Assembly: GCF_900078685.2 (NCBI RefSeq)
Contig: NZ_LT546166.1
Location: forward strand, 1,151,351-1,215,350
Source of the DNA: Mycolicibacter icosiumassiliensis
Lineage (GTDB): Bacteria > Actinomycetota > Actinomycetes > Mycobacteriales > Mycobacteriaceae
Direction: 5' to 3'
Length of the DNA: 64,000 nucleotides
How positions within the stretch are numbered: the stretch's first letter is position 1; each line of letters starts with the position of its first letter. Both the position numbers and the translations under genes were made by a program. A model generated the notes under the pieces. That model was not told the origin of the DNA, ran no database searches, and saw only the letters and a program-made list of their open reading frames with translations. Positions 23,902 through 32,280 of the stretch are shown here, piece after piece.

Positions 23902-24930
23902 TCAGCTGGCGGTGCGGGCCGCGGCGGTGTGCGCGGCGTAGTCGATCAACACCTCGTCCATCCCGTCGCGGGTGATGTGTTCGGTGCCGTCGAGCATGGC
24001 CTGAATCGCTGATGCCCGGATCAGATGAGCCAGACTGCCAATCATCCCTCCGGTGCGTCGGTGCAGGTAACGGGCCTGACCGATGAGGGTTCCCGGCTCG
24101 TGACGGTGCAGTCGCAGGGTTCCTTCCATCGCGGCGATGAGCTGCCGCCACTCCGTAGCGTCGGGAAACGCGTTGGTGTGGATCACCCCACAGCGCCCGG
24201 CCAGCTGCCGGCCCCGGGTGCCAGTGAACAACCCGGAGCGTTCCACGTCGATTCCGGCGTAGACGAACGTCGCCGGCAGGTGTTCGGTGAAGTACTTCAG
24301 ATGATCGGATAGTTCTTCGCCGGCGCGGGTATCCAGATTCAGGTTGTGGATCTCGTCGACCACCACGATGTCGGTGCGAGCGTCGATGAGCACCTGGCAG
24401 ACCGCGTCGGAAATGTCGGTCACGTTCATCCGCTGGTTGGGCAAGGGAAGCCCGAGGAACCGGGCGAATTCCATCGCGAGCTTCCGCGGTGACCCTTTCG
24501 GCGGGGCCGTCACATACACCACCGGAATGCGACTCTCGTCGCCGGGAAACCGTGTGTGGGTGCGTAGTTCGTGAAACCGGCCCAGTTGCTTGATGGCCGT
24601 GGTCTTTCCGGTCGCCGCGCCGCCGGAAATGATCAAGCCGCGCCGCGCCCCGATCTCACGCTGGTTGAGCAGCGTCAGCAACCGGCCCTGGTGGGTGATC
24701 GCCTCGATCGCCGAGGTAGTGACCACCACCAGCTCAGAATGATGCGCCACACGGGCCTCGTTGTAGGCCGTGCGCTCATCATCGCCGAGGCTGGCCCATG
24801 CGTCTTCGTCGAGCAAAGCGAATTCCGGTGGGTCCGCATCAACAAAACGCCGCCAGCCTTCCAGCGTCGTGGTCGGCTGGCGGCGATCTTCGAGCTGACC
24901 GACCAGGGCAACCTCGGTCACAGCCGCCAC
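23902..24930 (-). CDS. TniB-family AAA+ ATPase of transposition
   Basis: A 342-residue TniB/TnsC-like ATPase. Walker A is GGAATGKTT at residues 103-111 and Walker B is VVVDE at about 189-193, followed by IHNLNL as usual for TniB. It would polymerise on target DNA and activate the transposase. Its start overlaps the 3' end of tniA by 13 bp, which indicates translational coupling. Confidence 0.92.
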   Translation of the reverse strand: MAAVTEVALVGQLEDRRQPTTTLEGWRRFVDADPPEFALLDEDAWASLGDDERTAYNEARVAHHSELVVVTTSAIEAITHQGRLLTLLNQREIGARRGLIISGGAATGKTTAIKQLGRFHELRTHTRFPGDESRIPVVYVTAPPKGSPRKLAMEFARFLGLPLPNQRMNVTDISDAVCQVLIDARTDIVVVDEIHNLNLDTRAGEELSDHLKYFTEHLPATFVYAGIDVERSGLFTGTRGRQLAGRCGVIHTNAFPDATEWRQLIAAMEGTLRLHRHEPGTLIGQARYLHRRTGGMIGSLAHLIRASAIQAMLDGTEHITRDGMDEVLIDYAAHTAAARTAS

Positions 24931-26999
24931 GTCTGGGCCTCCTTACGCGCATCGAACACCGGCAGGGGTATGACCTCAGCTATCTCATCGTCATCGTCGG
25001 CAGGCTCGGGGCGTGCGGCATGTTGCGCTGGCAACGGTGCGGCGCAGCCCGGTGACTGCGGTGGGATCAGCCAGTTGCGGCCGGCGCTTGCGGCGCTGGT
25101 CCGCCCAGTCACTCGCCGGTCGGCTTTCGATTGATCTGCAGGCCCGGCCGCGGCCCGATCCAGCAAGTCCTCAGCTATTGCTGCGATCTCGGCTTCCTGA
25201 GCTTTCTGGGTGCCTCTACGGTCGGCCACCGTGCAGGCATGGCGCCACAGCGTTTCACCGAACGGCACCGGGGCGCTGCGCAGGTGCGCCCACGTCGCCG
25301 CCAGCCAGCCGTCCTCATGGTGATTACGCACCCAGATCCGTGATACATCGTAGGGGTCGTAGTGCACCTCCCACTTCCCGTTGTGGGCATCGACACCGGA
25401 ATGCTGGCGCCGGTAGGGGTTGAGCGCCTTGGCGTCATAAGTGCGGTGGTTGATCCGGATCCCGTAGCTATTGACCGTGCGCCACTGCACCGGAAGCAAC
25501 TCGATGTAATCGTCGGCGTCCAGGGGCACCGGCACATAGCCGGCCACCTCGACCAGCGCGGCGTACTTCTCATTGGGGGTCAACGCCTTACCCGGCGTCA
25601 CCGGGTCCCGCAGCCCGTCATGGGGACGGTTCTGCCACACCGCGATGATCCATTCGTCCAACAGCGCCTGCAGCTCGACCATCGACCACACCGCGTCCTG
25701 CTCCGCGTTCTTGCCGCGACGCTCCACCGACGACCCCACATACCCGGCGACGTACTGCGCAAACAAGGTGCCCACCGACTGCAATGTCCGTTCGATCTTC
25801 GGCTTATCGGTCGGGCAGTCCGGGTGAGCCGGCTGCAGATTGATGCCCAGCGTGCAGCACGCCTGGCGAAACGTCTGGGACAGATACGCTTTGCCATGAT
25901 CGCAGACGATCGTCTCCGGGGCGATCACAGGCCGCGCCGCAGCACCGGCCAAACGTTGATCAACATCAGTCATGCTGTGGTGCGGCAGCACCGACCGTGA
26001 CATCCGCAGCGCGTCAGCCCAGCCCGGACGCATCGGCTCGGGCGTCAGCGCCCGCGCCAGGAGCAAAGATGCATCGACCGCCTTGGTCGTTGGCCGCAAC
26101 ACCGCCGCCGGGATCGAGCGCGTCGCATTGTCGACCAGCCCGGTCAACTCGACCCGATCGACCAGGCCGTCATCGAGGACCACCCGAATATCCAACGGGG
26201 TGGAATCAATCTCCACCATCTCACCTGGGCGCACCACGGTGATCGAACCGAACGGGCCGTCGGGCTGCTTGGACAGCGACCGGCGCGTGCGTGCCGACCC
26301 GAAGGTGTGCCGCCCCTCGGCGAGCCGCTTGACCAGCCGATAAAACGTCGGCCGCGACGGCATCGCGGGCGCATCATCGGCGCCATAGGTGACCACCAGC
26401 GCCTTAGCGACCTGTCGCTGCAAACGCTGCACCGTTCCCGTCGACAAGTCGGTCTCGCTGTCGATGGCGTCCCGCACCGCCGCAACGACGCGCTCGTCGA
26501 CCCGGCCGAACACCGGCTGGCGTCGATTGTGCCGCCCGTCCACCACTCCCAGAAGTCCGTCGCGTTCGTAGGCAAACCTACGCCGTTGCAACGCATTCCG
26601 ACTCACCTTGTGCCCGGTGGCACGTAACTCTTCGAGCTTGGCCAGCTCCCGTTGGCGCAGTGAACGCTTCGCTGTGTTGAACTGCGGGCGCGGCCGCGTG
26701 CCAGGGGCCGCCCCGGGCTGGCGACCAGTCAGAACTTCCACGATGTGGCGCTCCCACCAGCGAGCCCGCTCGACAGCCGCCTCCGGGATACCGGCGAGCA
26801 TTTCCTCCGAACACAACGGCGGCCGCGAGCCCGACACCAACTCCAGGGTCGGATCAGTCAACAGTTGCGATAGCGGCATCACCATCCGTTGGCCGACTGC
26901 ATCGACCAGCCGAGCCGAGCCAGACGACAACGTGACGACAGTGAAAACGTCAGCAGCCAAACGGATCTCGTCTCCCACGCGGACGACACCCGTTCTCAC
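24918..26999 (-). CDS. TniA/TnsB-family DDE transposase
   Basis: A 693-residue Mu/TnsB-type integrase-core transposase. The catalytic triad is visible: Asp265 in MVEIDSTPLD, Asp367 in IVCDHGKAY and Glu403 in KPKIERTLQ, giving the exact D-35-E spacing. N-terminal helix-turn-helix segments lie around residues 105-240, and a Mu C-terminal-like beta domain (YGIRINHRTYDA) follows the core. The acidic tail probably contacts the ATPase. It would bind the six 20-bp end repeats. Confidence 0.93.
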   Translation of the reverse strand: MRTGVVRVGDEIRLAADVFTVVTLSSGSARLVDAVGQRMVMPLSQLLTDPTLELVSGSRPPLCSEEMLAGIPEAAVERARWWERHIVEVLTGRQPGAAPGTRPRPQFNTAKRSLRQRELAKLEELRATGHKVSRNALQRRRFAYERDGLLGVVDGRHNRRQPVFGRVDERVVAAVRDAIDSETDLSTGTVQRLQRQVAKALVVTYGADDAPAMPSRPTFYRLVKRLAEGRHTFGSARTRRSLSKQPDGPFGSITVVRPGEMVEIDSTPLDIRVVLDDGLVDRVELTGLVDNATRSIPAAVLRPTTKAVDASLLLARALTPEPMRPGWADALRMSRSVLPHHSMTDVDQRLAGAAARPVIAPETIVCDHGKAYLSQTFRQACCTLGINLQPAHPDCPTDKPKIERTLQSVGTLFAQYVAGYVGSSVERRGKNAEQDAVWSMVELQALLDEWIIAVWQNRPHDGLRDPVTPGKALTPNEKYAALVEVAGYVPVPLDADDYIELLPVQWRTVNSYGIRINHRTYDAKALNPYRRQHSGVDAHNGKWEVHYDPYDVSRIWVRNHHEDGWLAATWAHLRSAPVPFGETLWRHACTVADRRGTQKAQEAEIAAIAEDLLDRAAAGPADQSKADRRVTGRTSAASAGRNWLIPPQSPGCAAPLPAQHAARPEPADDDDEIAEVIPLPVFDARKEAQTWRL

Positions 27000-27005
27000 G
27001 TCAGA

Positions 27006-27746
27006 TCACCAGCCTGTCCCGAGGACTATCAGCGTGTCATCAGCCAGCGTCGCACCACGCAAGTCGGCAACCAAACGGCCATGCCAGAGCAGATGGTAAA
27101 GGACGGGCAGCACCACCAGGGGAGTCCCTACTGCCAGCACGCCCGCCATCAACGGACCCGACCGGGCGAAGACCTCGGCCAGGCGGTCAGCCAGACGCAC
27201 TCGCAATACCCGTGGATGCCGATAACCCGACAGCCAACGCAAGTTCGCCCTCAACACCGGGTCAAGGGCGCCGACACGGCGATAATTCCAGCCCACGGTT
27301 CCACACGTCGCCGCTGATCGATCAAACACCTCACGATCGGCGTCAGAGATCCGATCCTCCTCCCGAACGTCGACCACGACAACAGATCCGTCACGTCGAC
27401 GCACGAAGTAGTCAGGAGCATGCCGAGTGCCGTCCGGCCAATGAATCCAAAACGGTTGAGACAGAACACCAATCACGTCCGGATCAGCGTCGAGTGCCAT
27501 CAATTGGTCACGTTCAACCCACGATTCATGACCAACATGAATCCCCGTAGTGGCGAACCACCACAGCCCGGGAAAGTTGCGCTGACCACGAAACGACGGG
27601 AAGTTGCGTACCGGCGAGCAATCCAGCTCGAACTGCGATGCGGCACACCGGTCGAGTCGTTCACGCACGAAGCCTTCGCGGGTGTTGAACTCCAAGTCCA
27701 CAACACTCGCCACGATCTGCCCAGCCGACACCGCCGCCGTCAGCAC
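27006..27746 (-). CDS. TnsA-like endonuclease subunit
   Basis: A 246-residue protein resembling the TnsA endonuclease of heteromeric transposases. The conserved region runs RNFPSFRGQRNFPGLWW, HVGHESWVERDQLMALD with the probable catalytic Glu78, then RHAPDYFV with Asp112 and VVVVDVREE. The position of the catalytic lysine of E. coli TnsA appears to be Arg128 here. TnsA cuts the 5' ends, allowing cut-and-paste transposition. GTG 27746 lies 6 nt after a TAGTGT -10 box, so the operon mRNA is probably leaderless. A hydrophobic stretch occurs near the C-terminus. Confidence 0.82.
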   Translation of the reverse strand: MLTAAVSAGQIVASVVDLEFNTREGFVRERLDRCAASQFELDCSPVRNFPSFRGQRNFPGLWWFATTGIHVGHESWVERDQLMALDADPDVIGVLSQPFWIHWPDGTRHAPDYFVRRRDGSVVVVDVREEDRISDADREVFDRSAATCGTVGWNYRRVGALDPVLRANLRWLSGYRHPRVLRVRLADRLAEVFARSGPLMAGVLAVGTPLVVLPVLYHLLWHGRLVADLRGATLADDTLIVLGTGW

Positions 27747-27752
27747 ACGTAG

Positions 27753-27758
27753 ACACTA
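27753..27758 (-). promoter_or_regulatory. -10 box of the transposition operon inside the right end
   Basis: On the minus strand TAGTGT is followed by 6 nt and then the GTG of tnsA. The neighbouring transposase-binding repeat (27766-27785) would cover the -35 region, suggesting that bound transposase represses its own operon. Confidence 0.45.
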
Positions 27759-27765
27759 AGCCCGG

Positions 27766-27842
27766 TGCCCCAGATTCAATGAGAAAGACACGCACTTACC
27801 ACAGATTCGATGAGAATGCCCCAACTGCCGTGAGAACGGACA
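27766..27842 (-). repeat. transposon right end with three TniA-binding repeats
   Basis: Three 20-bp copies lie in the same orientation: 27766-27785 (TGCCCCAGATTCAATGAGAA), 27797-27816 and 27817-27836, the last two directly abutting. The innermost copy is identical to the reverse complement of the outermost left-end copy. The terminus is CGGACA. Confidence 0.78.
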
Positions 27843-27899
27843 ACGGTTAGTCCTCGCAGTGGGCCTCGGAACGTCTGTCACCCCCGACTTCCCTTCCGT

Positions 27900-27939
27900 C
27901 CCGCCCGGCTACATTACGTCACAGTGACGGATTGGCGGG
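27900..27939. terminator. nested inverted repeat, possible terminator of the nmrA operon
   Basis: CGTCAC-A-GTGACG (27917-27929) is a 6-bp palindrome lying inside larger arms CCCGCC (27900-27905) and GGCGGG (27934-27939). It sits just past the end of the minus-strand nmrA gene. No U tract is present, as is common in mycobacteria. Confidence 0.35.
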
Positions 27940-27956
27940 CGGCAGCCCCCGCGGTA

Positions 27957-28808
27957 CTACTGGAATGACGCGGCGTTCTCAGTAGCCCACTGAGCGAACG
28001 TGATTGGTTCTCGCCCGATTGTTTGTCGGACCCCGTCGGTCACCGTCTCGAGCCGGCCTTGGCGCACGGCCCGCCAGATGTCCACGAGGGCATCGACATA
28101 TGGTCCTTCCCCGGCCCAGTCGACGGCATCTGCATGCGCCTGTTCGTCGGATATGTGATCAAAGCCGACGGGCTTGCCGATGACTGTGCCGATCCTTGCC
28201 GCCATCGCTCCGTATGACAGCGCCTCGGGGCCGGTGATCACCAGCGCGTGGCCGTCGTAGTTGCCGGTGGTGAGAGCGGTCGTGGCGACGGCGGCGATGT
28301 CGTCTGGATGAATGAATGCGATCTTGCCCTCGCCGGCGGAAGACCGCAGCGTGCCCTTGTTGCGGATGGAGTGCGACCAGCCCAGTGCGTTGGACATGAA
28401 TCCGGCCGCTCGGATGAACGTGAACGCAACCCCGCTTCCACGCACAGCGTCCTCGCCGCGTGCATGCCACGGGCCGGTGCCGATCCCGGTGAGCACGTCC
28501 AACGTCGACAATTTGACGATGTGCCGCACACCGGCGCGTAGCGCAGCGGCCGAGATCGCCTGATCTTGCTTGTCGAGATCGGGGCCATCGGTCAGAAGAA
28601 ATGCTCCGTCCACGCCCTCCAGCGCGGTCACGAGCGAAGAGTCCGGCCTTTCCAGATCCCCAGCATGGACATCGGCCTGGTTGCCGAACAGGGCTCTGGC
28701 CTTCTTCGCATCGCGCACGAACACCGACGGCCGCGCCCCGGCCTCGATGAGACGCTGAGTGACCCGGGAGCCGACGTTTCCGGTCGCGCCGAAGACAAGG
28801 TATTTCAC
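27957..28808 (-). CDS. NmrA/HSCARG-type NAD(P)-binding protein
   Basis: A 283-residue atypical short-chain dehydrogenase. The nucleotide-binding motif is at the N-terminus (KYLVFGATGNVGSRV), with the NmrA-typical SVFVRDAKKARALFG and GAFLLTDGPDLDKQ. Its start overlaps the end of the upstream SGNH hydrolase gene by 4 bp, so they form a two-gene operon. Members act as NAD(P)H-quinone reductases or redox sensors; which applies here is unknown. Confidence 0.85.
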   Translation of the reverse strand: MKYLVFGATGNVGSRVTQRLIEAGARPSVFVRDAKKARALFGNQADVHAGDLERPDSSLVTALEGVDGAFLLTDGPDLDKQDQAISAAALRAGVRHIVKLSTLDVLTGIGTGPWHARGEDAVRGSGVAFTFIRAAGFMSNALGWSHSIRNKGTLRSSAGEGKIAFIHPDDIAAVATTALTTGNYDGHALVITGPEALSYGAMAARIGTVIGKPVGFDHISDEQAHADAVDWAGEGPYVDALVDIWRAVRQGRLETVTDGVRQTIGREPITFAQWATENAASFQ

Positions 28809-29638
28809 GCGAGGTTGCTCCAGCCGCGGATCACCTGCAGCGCGATGCTCTTCTGACCCGTCACGGTGAAATGGAGCCCATCACTCATGAGCAGGTCAGG
28901 AGCGGGTGGAGTTCCCAGTGCGGAGAACGCGTCAATGATCGGTCCGTCGCTCCCGCGGATGATCGTCGCGACTCGCTCCAGATCCCGATTGCGGAACCGG
29001 ACTCCGAACCTTGCCAAGCCCCAGTGGGCGGCGACCATCGTCTCATCGACGGCGGGCGGGGTGATCCAGATGGAGGTCGCCGCCGTCTCCTTCGAGACAC
29101 GCTGACGCAGCTCTGCGATGTTGCGTTGGGTCTCCTCATGGTGGACGAGCGTCTTCGTCGGGTGTGGTCCCTGGGTGCGAGCATCGTTGGTGCCGAACAA
29201 GAAGATGACCCAGTCCGGTTGGGAGTCGATGGTGTCGGCGATCCGCGCGAGGCCCTGAGTGGTCGCCTCGCCGGCGACGGCGTCAATGGTCAATGAAATC
29301 TGGTCGCCGCCGCGCCGCCTGGCCAGCATCTCCCCCAGGATCACCGCCCACGACTGGGGGTCGGAGGTCAGGCTGTCCCCGAACACCACCACCTTGGCCC
29401 CTTCCCGGAGGGGAAGGCGATCGATCATCGACGCCACCGATTGGTCCGCGAGCAGGTCGTTGGCCGCCTCCGAGGCCTCCTGCTGCATGCGATCAAGTTC
29501 GGTCGAGTAGACATCGTCCGGGATGCCGAGGAGGTCGGCGTGAACGCTCGGGCCGAGGCTGGAGCCTCCCGGCAGGGAGGCGAGGGTCCGCTCGGGTTGG
29601 ATGACCTTCATGAGCCAGCACACTTGGTCATTCGACAT
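28805..29638 (-). CDS. SGNH/GDSL-type hydrolase
   Basis: A 277-residue protein with the blocks of SGNH esterases: VVFGDSLTSD (nucleophile Ser), FLFGTNDARTQG (Asn of block III) and the C-terminal DGLHFT (His of block V). An N-terminal extension of about 75 residues precedes block I. No signal peptide is evident. It is the first gene of the pair with nmrA and is divergent from the LysR regulator gene, which may control it. Confidence 0.83.
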   Translation of the reverse strand: MSNDQVCWLMKVIQPERTLASLPGGSSLGPSVHADLLGIPDDVYSTELDRMQQEASEAANDLLADQSVASMIDRLPLREGAKVVVFGDSLTSDPQSWAVILGEMLARRRGGDQISLTIDAVAGEATTQGLARIADTIDSQPDWVIFLFGTNDARTQGPHPTKTLVHHEETQRNIAELRQRVSKETAATSIWITPPAVDETMVAAHWGLARFGVRFRNRDLERVATIIRGSDGPIIDAFSALGTPPAPDLLMSDGLHFTVTGQKSIALQVIRGWSNLA

Positions 29639-29779
29639 GGATGATCGACGTCCTCACTCTTCTCGAATACTTTTCCCTTGATCCTGAGGCTGGTCCGTGC
29701 CAGCCGTCCAAGACCGATCGGGTTGGCAGCGATACTGAACAGGTATTGGTCCAGGTCAAGCGGCAGATATCATGTGCTG

Positions 29780-30619
29780 GTGGAGACACGGGAGTTGCGA
29801 TACTTCGTCGCCGTCGCAGAAGAGTTGCACTTCGGGCGGGCGGCGAAGCGGCTCGCGATGGCACAGCCACCGCTATCGCGGGCGATCCAGCAATTCGAAC
29901 GGCGGCTCGGTGTCGTCCTGCTGCACCGTACCGCTCGGGCCGTGACGTTAACCGAGGCCGGGACGGTGTTGCTGCGAGAGGCCCGCCTCGTTCTGGAAGC
30001 GGTCGAAGCCGCCGAACACCGCACGCTGCGCGTCGCCGCCAACGGACCCACGTTGGTCCTCGCTGCCAAAGCCGGCGCATCGAGCCAACTGCTGTCGAAG
30101 CTCCTCGACGCCTACGCTGTCGAACCGGGCGCAGTCACCGTCGAAGTGATCCTTAGTGGACCAGGACAGCCGGAGAATCTGCTGCGCACCGGGCGTGCCG
30201 ACGTCGCCCTGCTGCACCGGCCCTACGACGAGACCAGCGGATTCGACACCGAGGATCTGCGCACCGAACCACAGGTCGTGGTCCTGCCGCGATCGCACCT
30301 CCTCGCCAGCCGATCCCACCTCTCCATGGCCGAAGTCGAGGCCCTGGCCAGTCTGCCGCTGCCGCGGTGGCCGCAGCCTGACGGCAGCTACCCAGACGGC
30401 CCCGGCCCGCAGATCCGCGACCATACGCAACTGCTCCAACTGATCGCCCTGGGACTGGCCTGTGCCGTTGTCCCCGAATCGCTGCAGACCCAACTCCGCG
30501 ACGATCACGCCGCGGTCCCTGTACCAGACGCACCAGCCGTCACGACCGTCATCGCCTGGCCACCGCACAGCAAATCCAAGGCCGTCGCCCACCTTGTCCG
30601 TGCTGCCACACGCCTCTAA
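29780..30619 (+). CDS. LysR-family transcriptional regulator
   Basis: About 279 residues. The helix-turn-helix is classic: ELRYFVAVAEELHFGRAAKRLAMAQPPLSRAIQQFERRLGVVLLHRT. A C-terminal periplasmic-binding-protein-like effector domain follows. GTG 29780 is preferred because TATCAT (29768-29773) is a -10 box exactly 6 nt upstream; GTG 29774 is the alternative. It faces the SGNH-nmrA operon across a 141-bp divergent region and is its most likely regulator. Confidence 0.87.
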   Translation: METRELRYFVAVAEELHFGRAAKRLAMAQPPLSRAIQQFERRLGVVLLHRTARAVTLTEAGTVLLREARLVLEAVEAAEHRTLRVAANGPTLVLAAKAGASSQLLSKLLDAYAVEPGAVTVEVILSGPGQPENLLRTGRADVALLHRPYDETSGFDTEDLRTEPQVVVLPRSHLLASRSHLSMAEVEALASLPLPRWPQPDGSYPDGPGPQIRDHTQLLQLIALGLACAVVPESLQTQLRDDHAAVPVPDAPAVTTVIAWPPHSKSKAVAHLVRAATRL

Positions 30620-30823
30620 CCGCCTCTAACCGGCATCCACCTTCCAAGGGGACTTCGTATTTTTCGCTCAAACTGTCACACGGCACGCCAACACCACACC
30701 CGTGCGTCAGATCAGATGAAAACTGTCAGGTGGACCCGGCCGGCCGGAAATCGTTGTGCGACGCGGAGTTTCTGGCTGTCTGGTCTCGATTCCTTGGTGC
30801 GAGTTCGATTTTGGCAACAGCGA

Positions 30824-31168
30824 TCAAACGCCCAACACGCGCCGGAGTCCCCGGTCGACCTCATGCATGATGTTCGACGACACCTCGCCAATCCGATCCC
30901 AGAGGTCCGTTTTGTCAAGCGTGACGAGTGCAGTGATATTGACGACGGAATCGCGTGGAAGTCCAGTCGCCACGGCGGGAAGGAACACATTGCCGGGCAT
31001 CGCCGCCATTGCAGTGCTGGAGGTGATCACCGCGACGAGCACTGTCGCAAGACGACTGGCGTTGTATGGATCGGACTGGATAATCAGTACCGGCCGGCGT
31101 TTCGCAGGTCGACTGCCGGACGGTGCGCCCAGGTCGGCCCAGTAGAGCCCGGCTCGGCTGATCACCAC
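30824..31168 (-). CDS. MazF-type endoribonuclease toxin
   Basis: A 114-residue MazF/PemK toxin: AGLYWADLGAPSGSRPAKRRPVLIIQSD gives the N-terminal strands, ATVLVAVITSST the central strand and TALVTLDKTDLWDRIGEVS the C-terminal part. Its start overlaps the antitoxin gene by 7 bp. It is a second MazF, quite different in sequence from the one at 17836. Confidence 0.87.
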   Translation of the reverse strand: MVISRAGLYWADLGAPSGSRPAKRRPVLIIQSDPYNASRLATVLVAVITSSTAMAAMPGNVFLPAVATGLPRDSVVNITALVTLDKTDLWDRIGEVSSNIMHEVDRGLRRVLGV

Positions 31169-31410
31169 TCGTCGTCCACCGCGTCCAACACACGGCGTCC
31201 GGCGGCAACCGCGGCGCCCTCTGCCTGGTCGGTGCGATCAAGGTGCTCCATGGCGCTGTTGATCTGACCGGTCAGCGATTGGGCATCCAACTCGTCCAAG
31301 TAGCGCTGCGCAGCCCGGGCGAAGAATTCAGATCGGCTCATGCCCAGTTCAGACGCGGTTCGGGAAACGCGATCGAACGTCTCGTCGGAAACGGATATGG
31401 CGGTCTTCAT
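31162..31410 (-). CDS. MazE-type ribbon-helix-helix antitoxin
   Basis: An 82-residue antitoxin with the ribbon-helix-helix pattern KTAISVSDETFDRVSRTASELGMSRSEFFARAAQ and an acidic C-terminal tail ending VLDAVDDEW. ATG 31410 is chosen because the -10 box TATACT (minus strand, 31417-31422) ends 6 nt upstream and the protein then starts exactly at the first strand of the domain. Confidence 0.86.
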   Translation of the reverse strand: MKTAISVSDETFDRVSRTASELGMSRSEFFARAAQRYLDELDAQSLTGQINSAMEHLDRTDQAEGAAVAAGRRVLDAVDDEW

Positions 31411-31416
31411 AACGAA

Positions 31417-31435
31417 AGTATAACCCGGTATAACC
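31417..31435 (-). promoter_or_regulatory. mazEF promoter with direct repeats
   Basis: GTATAACC occurs at 31418-31425 and 31428-31435 on the plus strand, spaced by one helical turn. On the minus strand the nearer repeat contains the -10 box TATACT. This fits leaderless transcription and antitoxin autoregulation. Confidence 0.55.
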
Positions 31436-31659
31436 AATGAGGTGGTCCGGCGTCGTGCTGGGCCCTAACAACTTGTCCCGCACCAACGTGCATGATCGGC
31501 TCCCCTGGCAACAGAGCTACCAGCCAGTCTCGGCGTGTGATCGTCACCGGGTGCGCCAGTCTCAGCAACCTCAGCCAGGAGCACGTCGAACGGCGACGAG
31601 CGTTAAATTGCAGGTTAAATGGCACACCCGCCAAAAGATGCGACTTAGCATGATCAACC

Positions 31660-32280
31660 GTGGAGCGATGGCCGTTGACAGGCCGGGCAGAGGAACTCGA
31701 CGTTCTTCGAACGGTGCTCGGCGGGAGTGACGACGCGGCCGCCGGAGTCGTGATCGCGGGACGTCCAGGTGTCGGTAAGACCCGATTGGCGCGCGAAGCG
31801 GTAGCCGAGGCCTCGAGCCGCGGCTGGGCCGTCCGTTGGGTGGTGGGGACGGCAGCGGCCCAAGCACTTCCGCTGAGGCCGTTTGGGCAGTGGACCAGCG
31901 AGCTTGACGCGAATCCAGTCAGACTCGTCAGCGACGTCATTGCCGCGATAACGGCATCAGCGCAGGGCGAACCAGTACTGATCGCAGTGGATGACGCACA
32001 TCTGCTTGATGATCTATCGGCGTTCGCGCTTTACCAGCTCATCTTTCGCCGAGCAGCCACCGTGATCGCGACGCTGCGCAGTGGTGAGCGGGCATCGGAC
32101 GCGGTCACCGCGCTATGGAAGGACGCCGACCTCCGCCAGCTGGATCTTCAGCCGCTATCACGCCAACAATCCGAAACACTGCTCGAAAGTGTTCTTGGTG
32201 GCCCGCTCGACACCCGGTCGGCGGATCGGATGTGGCGTCTGACATCGGGGAATGTGTTGTTCCTGCAGCGACTGTGGTGA
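31660..32280 (+). pseudogene. truncated LuxR-type regulator ATPase domain
   Basis: The first 206 residues match the N-terminal AAA domain of large mycobacterial LuxR regulators (usually about 800-900 residues): PLTGRAEELDVLRTVL, Walker A AGRPGVGKTRLAREA, Walker B-like VLIAVDDAHLLDDLSAF. The frame ends abruptly after NVLFLQRLW. The next bases in another frame read VTQELDARRL, which would continue the same protein, followed by further disruption. The C-terminal LuxR DNA-binding domain is absent from the downstream sequence, so this is a decayed remnant. Confidence 0.72.

Larger units (their letters stand above)
21333..27842 (-). mobile_element. Tn7/Tn5053-like transposon (tnsA-tniA-tniB-tniQ) carrying a PGRS gene
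   Basis: A complete element of about 6.5 kb. It starts TGTCC (21333) and ends GGACA (27842). Each end carries three 20-bp repeats of the type TTCTCATTGAATCTGGGGCA, the expected TniA/TnsB-binding sites. Flanking 5-mers are TCGGT and ACGGT, a target duplication matching at four of five bases. All genes run on the minus strand from the right end: TnsA-like endonuclease, D-D-35-E transposase, AAA ATPase, TniQ, then a PGRS-repeat gene that overlaps tniQ and lies inside the left end. No resolvase gene is present. Confidence 0.85.
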
